A DNA stretch of 64,000 nucleotides from Isoetes taiwanensis (lineage: Eukaryota; Streptophyta; Lycopodiopsida; Isoetales; Isoetaceae): positions 876,783 to 940,782 of the forward strand of contig JAJEKV010000164.1 in assembly GCA_021234155.1 (NCBI GenBank), in the 5' to 3' direction. How positions within the stretch are numbered: the stretch's first letter is position 1; each line of letters begins with the position of its first letter. The position numbers and the translations under genes were made by a program. Shown here piece after piece: positions 10,330 to 20,014 of this stretch. Under the pieces are notes generated by a model. The model worked only from the letters and a program-made list of their open reading frames with translations. It was not told where the DNA came from and searched no databases.

Positions 10330-11001
10330 CTAGGCCGCTTTCACCCTGTGGTCAGAAATGAATGCAGTGTTGGACGGCAGGATCCATTGGCTAGATAGCA
10401 CAAACTTCCTTGTGCGTAACATTCGACACACTGTGTACACAAGATTTGCAGACATCTGTTTCCTCCCATGATAATTCATATAATGGGCACCCCTTTGCAG
10501 GATGTTCTTGTTGTCCAAGGCAACAAGATTCTTCAGATCCCCTGCGCCATAACGCAGGTACAAATCCTTTCCTATTTCTATTTGCTTTTCAGTGACATTA
10601 TGTAGACTGAATTTGTGATGCACTTTACCATAATCCTTAAGACAGTAGCCCACAATACCCTCAAAGCAATGAAGCTTCGTGTTCTTCAGGGCTTTGCAAA
10701 TCAGAAGGACCCCAGCTGGCTTGTGAACACCCCAACCAAAGAATTTCTTTATTGCAGTGTTCACTTGTCTTGGAGTTTTGATGGCTGTCATGAAGACTGC
10801 CTGGCAATGCAGGTGCTCCAACTCCGAACCCCTTTCAAGTGCCACTGCACCTGCTAATGTCTCAGACTTGCAAAACCCTACTAGACGATCATACATGTCC
10901 TCTGGGATATCCATTCCTGCATATCCTAGAGTCACAGTGACATCAAACCGGTTCCCTCCTCTACAATTTTCCCATCCTCCCTGCCCCTCGCACCCCCCCA
11001 C
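10330..11001 (-). CDS. HUH-type Rep-like endonuclease (rolling-circle initiator fold), transposon-derived
   Basis: About 220 residues contain the three motifs of single-tyrosine HUH replication initiators in the right order. Motif I is RFDVTVTLGYAG (residues about 18-29). Motif II is ELEHLHCQAVF, with the metal-binding H-x-H pair. Motif III is GIVGYCLKDYGK, with the nicking tyrosine and Y-x-x-K lysine. Such enzymes cut one DNA strand and stay covalently bound through the tyrosine. No Walker A/B helicase motif is seen in this or the neighbouring ORFs, unlike CRESS virus Reps or Helitrons. That favours a helicase-less HUH transposon (the Replitron type) over an integrated virus. The N-terminus continues upstream in another frame across a poly-G run at about 10,985-10,992. 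Confidence 0.65.
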   Translation of the reverse strand: MGGCEGQGGWENCRGGNRFDVTVTLGYAGMDIPEDMYDRLVGFCKSETLAGAVALERGSELEHLHCQAVFMTAIKTPRQVNTAIKKFFGWGVHKPAGVLLICKALKNTKLHCFEGIVGYCLKDYGKVHHKFSLHNVTEKQIEIGKDLYLRYGAGDLKNLVALDNKNILQRGAHYMNYHGRKQMSANLVYTVCRMLRTRKFVLSSQWILPSNTAFISDHRVKAA

Positions 11002-11105
11002 CCTTCCTACACAGATCTATGGCCTCATCTATGCTTCCGGCATACAAATTCACTCCACTCTTCCCCTTCCCTTTCCTAGCCTGCCTCTTTAACATCTTAC
11101 CTATG
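10987..11105 (-). pseudogene. Upstream coding segment of the Rep-like gene in another frame
   Basis: A basic segment (GKMLKRQARKGKGKSG) followed by VNLYAGSIDEAIDL reads like protein on the minus strand and runs into a GGGGGGG tract, where the frame changes into the HUH domain. A one-base indel in the homopolymer would join the two. The basic stretch could be a nuclear-localisation or DNA-binding tail. How it connects to the exon at 11,245-11,361 is uncertain; no acceptor with the right phase and a good pyrimidine tract was found. Confidence 0.4.
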
Positions 11106-11244
11106 AATTGTAGAACCCTTTGGCACCTCCAACAGAGATGGCAGCAACGAAATTCACTGACAGAATCTAAGGCTTCAACAAGCAACGGAATTCACAGACA
11201 GAATCCAAGACTTCAACAACTGCTAACACTATGCTCTGACTTAC

Positions 11245-11361
11245 CTCCAACAGAAGCCCAAAGAATGCCGCCCATGCCGATTCTTCCTCCTCGCCTCCAA
11301 CATGGTCACTCCAATCTGACACCTGGATCTCCGCTCCCGACTCCAACTCCATTGTTGCCAT
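11245..11361 (-). CDS. Candidate first exon of the Rep-like gene
   Basis: An ATG at 11,361 opens 39 codons (MATMELESGAEIQVSDWSDH…) rich in Asp/Glu, ending at a near-perfect donor GAG|GTAAGTCAG. It lies about 140 bases upstream of the next coding-looking segment on the same strand. The acidic character matches that of the downstream exons. Assignment to the same gene rests only on position and strand. Confidence 0.4.
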
Positions 11362-11516
11362 CCCTGCTAACGTTCTGCCCCTGCCAAAACAAAAAAACTT
11401 TCCACTCCAGATCCAAGCCCTGGACGCCACCGTCAGCAAAATACGATGGCATATACGAATACATGCTCCAAACTATTGCAAACGTTATGTAAGAGCTCCC
11501 CCATTCCACATTTTAT

Positions 11517-11907
11517 GTTTAAATTTGGATTTTCCAGTTTGGTAGAAAAAAAATGGAATTATTATTAAGTTATTTTTCTAAGGTTTTGAGGAATTTGAAA
11601 GTCGAAAAAGGATTCCAATTTTCCAAAAATCGATGAAACCCATTTTCATATGATTTTGAGAGAATGTTTGAGAACTAGGCATGCTTGCCACGAAGCCTTG
11701 GCATCCAGAATGCATAGATCCGGCTCTAATGGAATAGCGGCCATTCCCTGCCTTACACCGCCTAATCCGTTGAGTTTTGGGTTTCTTCTTCAAATGGGTA
11801 GATCCAAATTTGTGTCGCCATGTTCTTGAGCTTCATTTTCATCTAGATTTAGATCGGGATTCTACCCTGATCTAGCCGTGAAGAGTACTTCACATCATGC
11901 AGTTTTG
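11517..11907 (+). repeat. Dispersed repeat family, copy 2 (left-truncated)
   Basis: Matches the right half of copy 1 (from TGTTTAAATTTGGATTTTCC to GCAGTTTTG) with small differences. It ends immediately before the LTR start at 11,908, as copy 1 ends at 1,209. The shared junction suggests that this sequence is either internal to the gypsy family or a preferred target. Confidence 0.65.
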
Positions 11908-13430
11908 TGACGTTCCCCGAAAATATACGTCATACATATATTTCTAGGCCTCGTCACTGTACAAGCCTATCATTATAGCCTTGTACACCATAATAAGTGG
12001 AGAAGGGAGCATGGCCAAGTTATTTACATAACTTAGCCAACTCTAGGCTTAGGGCCATTTCCACATGGCCTCAACCTATTGGGCATCCGCCACATGAAAA
12101 CACCCCATTGGAGCCACGTGGCAATGACATGGAACCATAACCTATAAGTATCCTAACCCTAACCCTAGGCCACTTTTTGGCTCCACCTACCTTGTGACAT
12201 GTTCTTCGCTCCAAACTCCGTTTCGAACACCGTTCATTGCGGCATAGCTCAAATCAACAGCCCCAAGGCAATACACTCATCTGAGGGAGCTCGACTCATC
12301 ATCAAGTAATGGAGACCCCAGGAGTTGGAGGAAGTTCGTCCAGAGCAGGTATTCATAGTAGCTTCATAGGTAGATAATCTGGAACCTAGGATTCCATATG
12401 AGCTAGTATCTTATCTTGCTAGTAGAGCCTTCCTAGAACCCTCAGTCTAGGTTTGGAACCCTAATCAATGAACACTAACTGTAAGCTAGATGCATGTGAT
12501 TAGGATTAGATGTATCTTCATTATCGATCATATTATGTTGATGTACGATGTTGGTGATGTTATGTTTGCACCTCTTGTGTATTGGGAAGGGGTTAGAGAC
12601 CTAGTCGCTATTATCTAGATGATGCTTCTAGCTTAGACCCTTAGTTCCTGTTATTATGCGACCTGCTATGCAGGAACCCACCCGGCTATGGGGGCTATGG
12701 AATGACTTACCACTACATTGAGGCTAGTGGCAAAGTGGATGGGGGTCCCTGCTGAGCGTGGCTACTAGAGACCCATAGCAGGCTAGGTCTATAGTCGGTC
12801 ACGTCGTGTGGACTGGGTATGGGTCCGACACTGGGTCAATGGTGTTGACCTGACCCTCAAGAGTTGCAAGTGTTGGCCTGGCTCTTGTCTTGGAGAGTTC
12901 AGTTGGGTATGAATCATGTGTCGCCACGATTCTCTAGCCGCCCATGGAACCACTAGACCTCGGGAAGGGAAGACGGAACCCTTCCTACCTCATTGGACCC
13001 AAGAGATGCAACCCAGAGTACCATGAGGCTACGTATCCAGGTTATAGTCACACCAGAGCCTGATCTAGCCAGTCTGCAAAGTATGCACAGGAGGGGCTGA
13101 TGGAGTGGTCAACCCTAGCCATTGCCTATAGCCAGCGCTTCCATTGTTATATCTCGGTCTGCTCTATCTTGTGGCCCAATGGACGTATGGATGTGCTACC
13201 CGTCGAGGGAGTCAGCTATATTGTTGATGTTAGCACTGATATTATATTGTGCATCCGTTGTTATAGGATCCTATAGGGGAAGGGCGTCAAGACACCTCCA
13301 TGTCCCCTTCCCGCACTGGGAATATCTTGAGTGGGGGATAGATGGAGGGCCCATGCGGTCAGAGGGCTGGATGGGGGATTTCTTACAAGATGTACGACTG
13401 GGCGTCGTATATTTAGTAGGGAGTGTCACA
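11908..13430 (+). mobile_element. Ty3/gypsy 5' LTR (same family as 56.6-58.2 kb)
   Basis: Begins TGACGTTCC and ends AGGGAGTGTCACA, giving TG…CA ends and a length of 1,523 bp. One base after its end is a primer-binding site. The minus-strand LTR at 56,642-58,221 has the same two ends in reverse complement (TGTGACGCTCCCT… and …TTGGAACGTCA). It also shares internal sequence; for example CTGCAAAGTATGCACAGGAG near 13,075 matches the complement at about 57,100. The element is cut after about 190 bases of internal sequence. ORFs inside the LTR are not genes. Confidence 0.7.
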
Positions 13431-13431
13431 A

Positions 13432-13443
13432 TGGTATCAAAGC
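13432..13443 (+). other. Primer-binding site, tRNA-iMet type
   Basis: TGGTATCAAAGC lies one base after the LTR end. It differs by one base from the TGGTATCAGAGC site complementary to the 3' end of plant initiator tRNA-Met, which primes minus-strand synthesis in most plant Ty3/gypsy elements. It fixes the LTR boundary and the plus orientation. No gag follows; the element is truncated by about 13,620. Confidence 0.75.
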
Positions 13444-13619
13444 AATGTTCTTGGTTGAGCAAGAGCTAGCACTGACCATATCCTTGACTTAGTAGTCTAA
13501 CCGTCCTAATAGAGCATAGAATAGAAATTCCAGCAGTGAACCTCGAAAAATGGGAGAAAATTTTTCTCCTAAGTAGTAGGGTCATAAAGTTAGGTTGAAT
13601 TATAAATGCAAGAAAAAAA

Positions 13620-13727
13620 AGGATGGGTGTGGCGGTGCATGTGGCGGTGGTGGTGACGGTGGTGGGTGTGGAGGGTGATGTTTATAAGGAGTGCTGGTAA
13701 GCTTATTATTATCAAGGTTTTTCCCTC
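13620..13727 (+). repeat. Second copy of the 320-451 repeat
   Basis: A GT/GGC-rich lead and the segment GATGTTTATAAGGAGTGCTG through TTTTTCCCTCA repeat what is seen at 320-451. The following 13,730-14,560 is AT-rich with no supported gene. A short CATAGGAATTTCATTAC phrase recurs at about 13,920 and 14,005. Confidence 0.6.
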
Positions 13728-14565
13728 AAAGTCGTATTTAATTAAAGTGGGACTCATTCCATTCCCACTTTTTTGCGGAACTCTGTTAATTTACACAAAA
13801 AGAAGCACCTCGACCCGAAAACTGGCCATAATTGCAATTTCTGTCTATTAGTGTGCATCCAAGATTTTCTTCCAGTTTTCCTGGATAGCATGGCGAGATG
13901 AAGACAATGCAACGTAAACATAAGAATTTCATTACCAAAGGTTCTAATGGAAAATGAATTTTTATTAATAAATTGAGTCGAGAACAAGAACAATGCAACT
14001 CAAACATAGGAATTTCATTACAGATTGAAACCAAAGTTCTAGTTGAAAAAGATTCTTAGTTGAACATTTTGGCTCTATTTTCTTAGGTGGGTAGACAAGA
14101 GATCACAAATTCCAACAAAAATTAAACAAATTGTTTACTTAATCACCAAAAAATACTAGTTTTGAGATACCTTATATTTATAAATGGGCTCATTACAATA
14201 TATATATATTATTGGGTGAAGAGACCATAGTGGTCGATGGGCACAATGATTACACCCTCTTCACACATGAACCTCCTAGTGCAAAGGGCGCGTGGAGCTC
14301 TCCAAGTCATAGAGCAACTTACGCACGATAGAAATTTGTATGAGAAGTTCCTTCATGGGTCACGGCTTGTATGTCCAACCGATGTCACCACCCTCTTCGG
14401 CATCTTTCTTCAATGAATTGGTTTTTCATTGCTCCCAAGCATGTACTATCCGGGTCGAGATAAGGACCGCAAAAGACAAAATCAAGTTAGTCAAGGATGC
14501 TAAGCAGGCAAAAAAAAAATAAAATAAAACACAGTTCTTAGGGCCATTTTGAAAATGGGGCACGA

Positions 14566-14776
14566 GAGCCTTCGACTTCCGAAGTCGAGAAAGGCAACCG
14601 AAAGAGGGAAAAAACAGTTGAAGGCCTTTCGACTCTTGAGTCGAAAGGCAGCTCAAGGCTAAAAACGCAGGTTTTAGGGTCGGGAGGCCTTTTTCGAGCT
14701 GCGAAGTCGAGAAAGGCACCAAAACAAAAAACGGGTTTTAGGGTCAGAAGGCCTTTTCGACTTCGCGAAGAAAGGC
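14566..14776. repeat. Row of four hairpins with shared TTTCGACT…AGTCGAAA arms
   Basis: Four palindromic hairpins follow one another every 55-65 bases, at about 14,569, 14,621, 14,688 and 14,748. The second is nearly perfect: CCTTTCGACTC, two-base loop, GAGTCGAAAGG. The others keep variants of the same arms. Similar but non-palindromic AAGGC/AAAAC units continue to about 14,940. No coding frame is supported. This could be a decayed hairpin minisatellite or tandem binding sites. Confidence 0.6.
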
Positions 14777-15518
14777 GCCTTTAAAGTTTAAAACGCAGGT
14801 TTGCCACCGAGGAAGGCATTTCAGAGTGAAAAATGCAGTTCTAAGGCCCTCCAAAATAAAAAACAGATCTAAAGCTCTCAAGATGAAAAACACAAGTCTA
14901 AGGCCATTTAGAGTGAAAACACAACAGTCCGAGGAGGTAAAAATGAATAACTTTCAAACATCATATCATAATACTATACCTTTGTTCAAATGTGATCAAA
15001 CATACAACAAATGTGGCGAACCTACTTGCCTACAAACATAGTTTTCTACCTCCAATATCATAGAGTGCAAATCATTATTAGTTGCACCATATCCTATGTA
15101 TTTTCTAAGTGCACACCATACCTATGCATTTTCTATGTATACATAGACCAAAAATAGAACCCCCTCCCCCTCCCCTTTTTAGTATGTCAATGTTTTCTAA
15201 TAAATACAATATCCTATCCTATCCTATATATTTTCTAATAAATACAGTATGCATTTTCTAAATGCCAAAACACCATAGTTCTAAAACATAGAAAATACAG
15301 CTCTAAAACACCATAGTTTATTATTTTTTCTCATCTTAGTTTATTGTTTTAGCACACCATAGTTTATTGTTTTATCTTATGTATTTTTTCCAATGGACAC
15401 CATATATTTTCTACGAAAAAATGGACCATCCCCTTGATTCTTGAAAAGTTAAATTTGTACCTTAGAATAAGAATACATGCTTAGAAAACGTGCACTATGG
15501 CAACATAATGTTTAACAA

Positions 15519-15590
15519 TGTTTAACAACAAGGTTTAAAATGAAACGCACTTATTTAAGAAGTGCGTTTGAAAGATTCCTTCTAAAAATT
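15519..15590 (+). repeat. Terminal-repeat-like sequence, left (inverted partner at 39,657-39,730)
   Basis: TTTAAAATGAAACGCACT, then a second half GTGCGTTTGAAAGATTCC, matches the reverse complement of 39,657-39,730 with small indels. The two copies face each other and enclose the Penelope array and the palindromic repeats. They may be the ends of one large element or two copies of a MITE. Between 14,940 and 15,519, and from 15,600 to 16,000, I see only AT-rich sequence. Confidence 0.45.
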
Positions 15591-16005
15591 TACAAAATTC
15601 TAAAATACCCCTAAAAAGGACTCTTTTACTATCTTGTGTCTAAAGATTTATAAAACTGCTCATGAAAACAGACATTTTAGGAAGACTTAACATTAAGGAG
15701 AAGAACAACAAAGAAAAATATCTCATTTTAGAGGGGAAAAGGACCACTACGAAAGCGAAAGATTTATTATGGGGCAAACTCATATGAAAAAATTAGACGC
15801 TTTTGTATCTTATCCCTTAGAACGTTTATATTGGCTGTTATAGAAGACAAAAAATTTGTTATTTCACAATCATTTTGGCTAAACATCCTAATTGACCTTA
15901 AAAGACATTGGGAGACAGTTGAACAAACTGCTTGAATGAAAAATTATTGTTTTTGCATCATATGGTGTTACAAATGGTAATACATCCACGAAATCATGCA
16001 GTTAG

Positions 16006-16290
16006 TTGAAGTTCCAACTGACGATGCCGTATAAATTTATACCGAGGAAACAGAAGTTGAAGTAGTGAAGCTCTATGATTACATGGCCTTCTTTGTTGTT
16101 CTCGGAGATGTATTCATCATGTCTTTGGGTTTGCACAATACCAATCCACAATATAGTGTTGTTGAGAAGATAGTCAAGCTCCTTGTCAATGTTGAGAGTC
16201 TTCAGCACAATTCCATCATCATAGAAAGTGGGCATCACTGCACATTTCTCCACAGAGAAGTATTTGTCTATCTTGCTTTTTTTTGTCTGT
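16006..16290 (-). CDS. Exon-like ORF, unknown function
   Basis: A minus-strand frame of about 90 codons reads like protein (KIDKYFSVEKCAVMPTFYDD, then KTLNIDKELDYLLNNT). It is open to an acceptor-like TTTGCAAACAG upstream. Toward its end it runs through the palindrome TATAAATTTATAC at about 16,031, which also occurs at 34.2 and 38.9-39.1 kb, before stopping. The true end of the exon may therefore precede the palindrome. No family is recognised. It lies between the left terminal-repeat-like sequence and the truncated end of the Penelope array. Confidence 0.35.
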
Positions 16291-16744
16291 TTGCAAAGAA
16301 ATAGGTAAACTTTTGAGGGGTTGCTACTCCTCGCACCCCTATGGACAAACTACGTAGTTTCCTTCTCGTTGAACACATGTGTCTCCATAACATTTTGGGG
16401 TCCTTTGCCTTTAGTAGCAGTTTTTGAGCTGGCTAAAGTGAAGTTAGCATGTGTGTAGAGAAAAAAAAGTAAAAATAACAACGGGATTCGACTAATTTAT
16501 GCTCTAACATTGCATTACAATGTCAGAGAATCTAGAACTATTTTAGAACTTTTTGAACTAAAAAACTAAGAAAACTGCATAAAATTATCCCTTGAGTGTG
16601 TTATTTCAACAGTATTAAGTTGCAAAAACCTTTGGGAGCAAGAAAGACCCCACAAGATTTTGCATGATATAAACTTATACTCCTGGACTACATATTTTAT
16701 GTATATATATATCTATATACATCTTATACATATTAATATATATA

Positions 16745-17002
16745 TATTCCCAAAAAAGTGATAGCAGAAGTATCAAACTCTTCCAAACCTGCCTCTTTCT
16801 TCATAAGATATTTATGGACGTCAGGGTTCATAATACATCCCATCATCAATTGAACAGCCTTATTGGGAGGCCAAATATGTGTCTTAGCATATCCCAGCTG
16901 AATGAGGTCCTCCATCCAAGTGGGAGCATCTTTCAAAGTAGCATGATCATAATCAGCTTTAGGAATCTCAATAAGATCATCACTGGTGGTCTGTGCACCT
17001 TC
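16745..17002 (-). pseudogene. Penelope unit 3, ORF1 exon 2, truncated
   Basis: Starts after an acceptor (GCATTTTTAG) at 17,003 and encodes the same beginning as in the other units (EGAQTTSDDLIEIPKADYD… then KDAPTWMEDLIQLGYAK). Homology to units 1 and 2 stops at 16,745, where a TATATATA run replaces the expected sequence. This is the 3' break of the array. Confidence 0.7.
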
Positions 17003-17004
17003 CT

Positions 17005-18472
17005 AAAAATGCAAGAATAATCAGAACAAGTACAACCTGAAGCCAAATAAAGGCATAAGAAAACAGATTAGTCCCTAAGGTCCACATTGGTAAAACCAAT
17101 GTCCTGAAATCAAAGAATATATACCCAAGCCTAATCCATTCCTGAATGAACGAGACCATCCCAAAAGACCAAATGGCCTATCGGGACTTCGGAGTCCCCT
17201 AATGAATAGGGGGACCTTAGGGACCAAATAAATTAAACTGGTCGTAGATCCATAAAGCAAGAGACCCATAGAACATTGGAAATATTTCAGAAAAAACAAT
17301 CTTGCATCAGATAAGAAACATTTCATAATTGAGAATGCAAATTATGCAAAGGAATGTTTGAGATTTTTGAAAGGATCATGTATGAACATAAGCCTAATTG
17401 GAGTAAAATAGAGAAGTTTCAGCAAATGCATTTCTAGCAATAGAGCTTGATCTTTATCATAATCTAAGGAGAAATAATGCAATGCAACACCAAATATATG
17501 GAATTACATGGGCTAAAAAGTAAAAAACTATTTTCAGTGCAGCAAAGTAATATAAATCAGCAAATCAGAAAATGATATAATCCTTTGCAACCAAATATGG
17601 CAAATACAGCATTTTCAAAGGTGCTTATTTCAGAAAAAAAATTTTTACACACAGAATATGCAGAAATATTCCCAATATTATTGTATTTCTGAAATATATC
17701 CATAAGAAGGCATGTTCCATGTGAAGTATAATATGCCACATTAAAAAGAGTACTGATTATGTAAATCAAATGCCTTATATTAGGCTCAAACATTGAAATG
17801 AAGGAGTCTCAACATTATTGGCAAAAGTAAGGCCAAAAGGTTTTCAAAGATGCTTACCAAATTTTGGAGTAAAGACATTTAAAAAAAAAATGAACTTGAA
17901 AATCATGATGTTTAAAAAAAAGAATGTTTGTAGACTTGCTTCCTCAGACCAAGAACTCCATGCATCCAAAGATCAACAAAGATTTGGAGGAGTAAAATGT
18001 GTTACCGCACCCAAACATGTCAACGTTAGCATAAAAATGGTAGCGAGACAAGGGATGACATGTAAGCTATTGTTTTTTTCTCGCTCTTCGCTCTTCACCA
18101 AACTGTTAGTCCATGTAATACATGATTAAAACCAGAATGTAGCAAACTGTATAAGTGTCATAAAGTCTATTATATCTTGCTAATATGATTCAGGAACATA
18201 TTAAGTTAAAGTGGTAATGATCCCGAAACAAAGAAAGGAAAAATCCTACTGCTTTAGCAAATTTAAGACAATCAGAATCAGATTTGGGATAACGGTTCCC
18301 TTAACCCTTTGTTTTAAGATGGATGCATTTATATGAAGAGAGATTTTTAAGCAGTGCAAGCCATAAAATATATGGATTCAGCAAAATAAGGATGAATACT
18401 AGAAAGTTACTGGCCTGTAATCTATTATTGCCAAGTAGCTTATTGGTTAAATTATAAGAACTGATATAAAAC
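17005..18472 (-). other. Penelope unit 3, intron 1 (retained)
   Basis: About 1.47 kb lies between the donor after …EPIQLNQ (CAG|GTTTTATA) and the acceptor GCATTTTTAG. The exons on either side join in phase 0. The same intron is present, with very few differences, at about 24,083-25,548 and 31,181-32,650. No long ORF lies in it. Presence of the intron in every unit shows that the copies are not derived from fully spliced RNA, or arose by DNA duplication. Confidence 0.6.
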
Positions 18473-18850
18473 CTGATTAAGCTGGATGGGTTCACTCCCT
18501 TCGGGTTCAGCAGTGCTCTGTTCTTCTTGTACAATATTATCAGCAATGTTGGTGATTGGTGGATATGTTGCTTCCTTGCCCATTGTATCCTCCACAGATG
18601 TAAAGAACCTTTTAACACCAGTAGAATTGCTTGGTCCAGCAAACTTCTTAGCAGTGGGAACTTGTGTTGGTGTAGAAGAATCAAGATGATACCTCTCCAC
18701 AATTCTTTCCAGGAATATCTTAGAAGGCTGAGCTATTGATTCACATTCGGCTCTACACAGGGCATTGAGATCCAGCCCTGCTTTCTTAATTAGATCCAGG
18801 AGTTTGGCTCTAGTAGCCCCCTTGTTGGTAGCTCCATCCGTTTTGCCCAT
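18473..18850 (-). CDS. Penelope unit 3, ORF1 exon 1 (intact reference copy)
   Basis: ATG at 18,850 opens 126 codons (MGKTDGATNKGATRAKLLDL…) ending at a CAG|GT donor. The N-terminal 50 residues are basic and helical. The middle is Ser/Thr/Pro-rich (DSSTPTQVPTAKKF) and the end acidic (EEQSTAEPEGSEP). It is the only fully open copy of this exon among the three units. No known domain is recognised. By position this is the N-terminus of the ORF1 protein, which could be a nucleic-acid-binding or structural protein. Confidence 0.55.
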
Positions 18851-19123
18851 ATTGGCAAAGAGTTAGAAACAAGATCAGAGATGCATAGTCTGGTACAATG
18901 AGTTAGAAAGGCTAACATAGCCGACAAAGATATCGAAGGGAACCAAGCAAAATGCGCCAATTCCCTTGTTGCTTTTAAAGGGTACAACCCTAAAGAAAGG
19001 ACATGCCATCTCATTTCGGCATGGAAATAAATTAAGAAGGCGAAAAACCAAAGCAAAGGCAAACGTACAATGATCTCCCAGAATTTGCTAAAGAGAGCGA
19101 TTAAAAAGTCACATACCTTTTTG

Positions 19124-19205
19124 CATGCATGCCAAGCCATTTTCAAAGATATTTCGCGGAAGGACATCGGGATCATCTGCCATGGGTTTAAGGATCCTAA
19201 GGTAG
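19124..19205 (-). pseudogene. Penelope unit 2, small last exon after RT (lesioned copy)
   Basis: Equivalent of 26,205-26,290: flanked by CTTAG| at the upstream side and AAAAAG|GTATGTGA downstream. This copy has several small differences at CTG/CAG sites (for example TTTCGCGGAAGG for TTTCTGGCAGAAGG on the plus strand). They break the frame that is intact in the other units. Confidence 0.45.
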
Positions 19206-20014
19206 TGGGGAAATGCCGTTAGGGGTGTACCGACCCAAAACAGAGCAACGAGCGTGGAAACTATCTCGTTACAAGACGATGTAACCCTAAAAAGTTAAAG
19301 AAAATGTCGAGAAAAAAGCCATGTTGTTGTAAATTGCCATGCTGGAAATCTAAACCTCCAATTTTACCCAACTGGGTACAAGAACAATAGTATACATTAA
19401 TTGTCATGAATATCATGAATAATAAATGGTAAAGTTAGAGGCGATGCACTTAAAAGGTTAAATGTTGCCAAGTTATATTATAGGGAACCATAGATTCATG
19501 GTTTGGCCAAATGTGACGTTTGTAGAATAGTATAACAAAGGTCCAATAGATGCAACAAAATCTATCATAGGTTAGAAGCCAGGTTCTGTGCTTATAAAGT
19601 TATTAAAACTGTGTTTGTAAAACCAGGAGGTGACATGTCTATTTGCATCATAGGTAGATTACAACCTTGTAACATGTGCCCTAGTTTTTCTAGAAAGGGA
19701 ATAAAATAGCAATGCTATGTACAGTTATTAAGAAAAGATGAAGGATAATGTGCCACCAGGAATATGGTAGTTTCTACAAATTCTAGTAGTGCTTGAGACA
19801 AATCATCCTAGATCATGGTCCGTATAGTGGCCTTTAAAGCATTTATCTATACTGATGACTAGGACCCAGTTATTAGCATATAAGTTTGGGAAGCCTAACA
19901 TGTCTTTTGGATATATATATATATTTATATAGATATATATAGCAAAAAAATGGCCTACCTCCCAATGGGAGGACGAGAAAGGGTCCAATATGTAATATGG
20001 GATCAGGTGGGTCC

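Noticed and set aside
10330-11001. Integrated geminivirus-like Rep
   Set aside because: HUH motifs agree in general, but there is no helicase, coat gene or viral stem-loop, and exons with splice sites surround it; not fully excluded.
12155-12178. Telomere-like CCTAACCCTAACCCTAGG
   Set aside because: Only about 2.5 six-base units, inside a gypsy LTR; not the plant TTTAGGG repeat and too short to be a telomere.
19846-19870. CTGATGA resembling a hammerhead ribozyme core in the Penelope leader
   Set aside because: No GAAA core or matching stems at the required places, and it is on the strand opposite to the genes; no hammerhead was found on the coding strand either.
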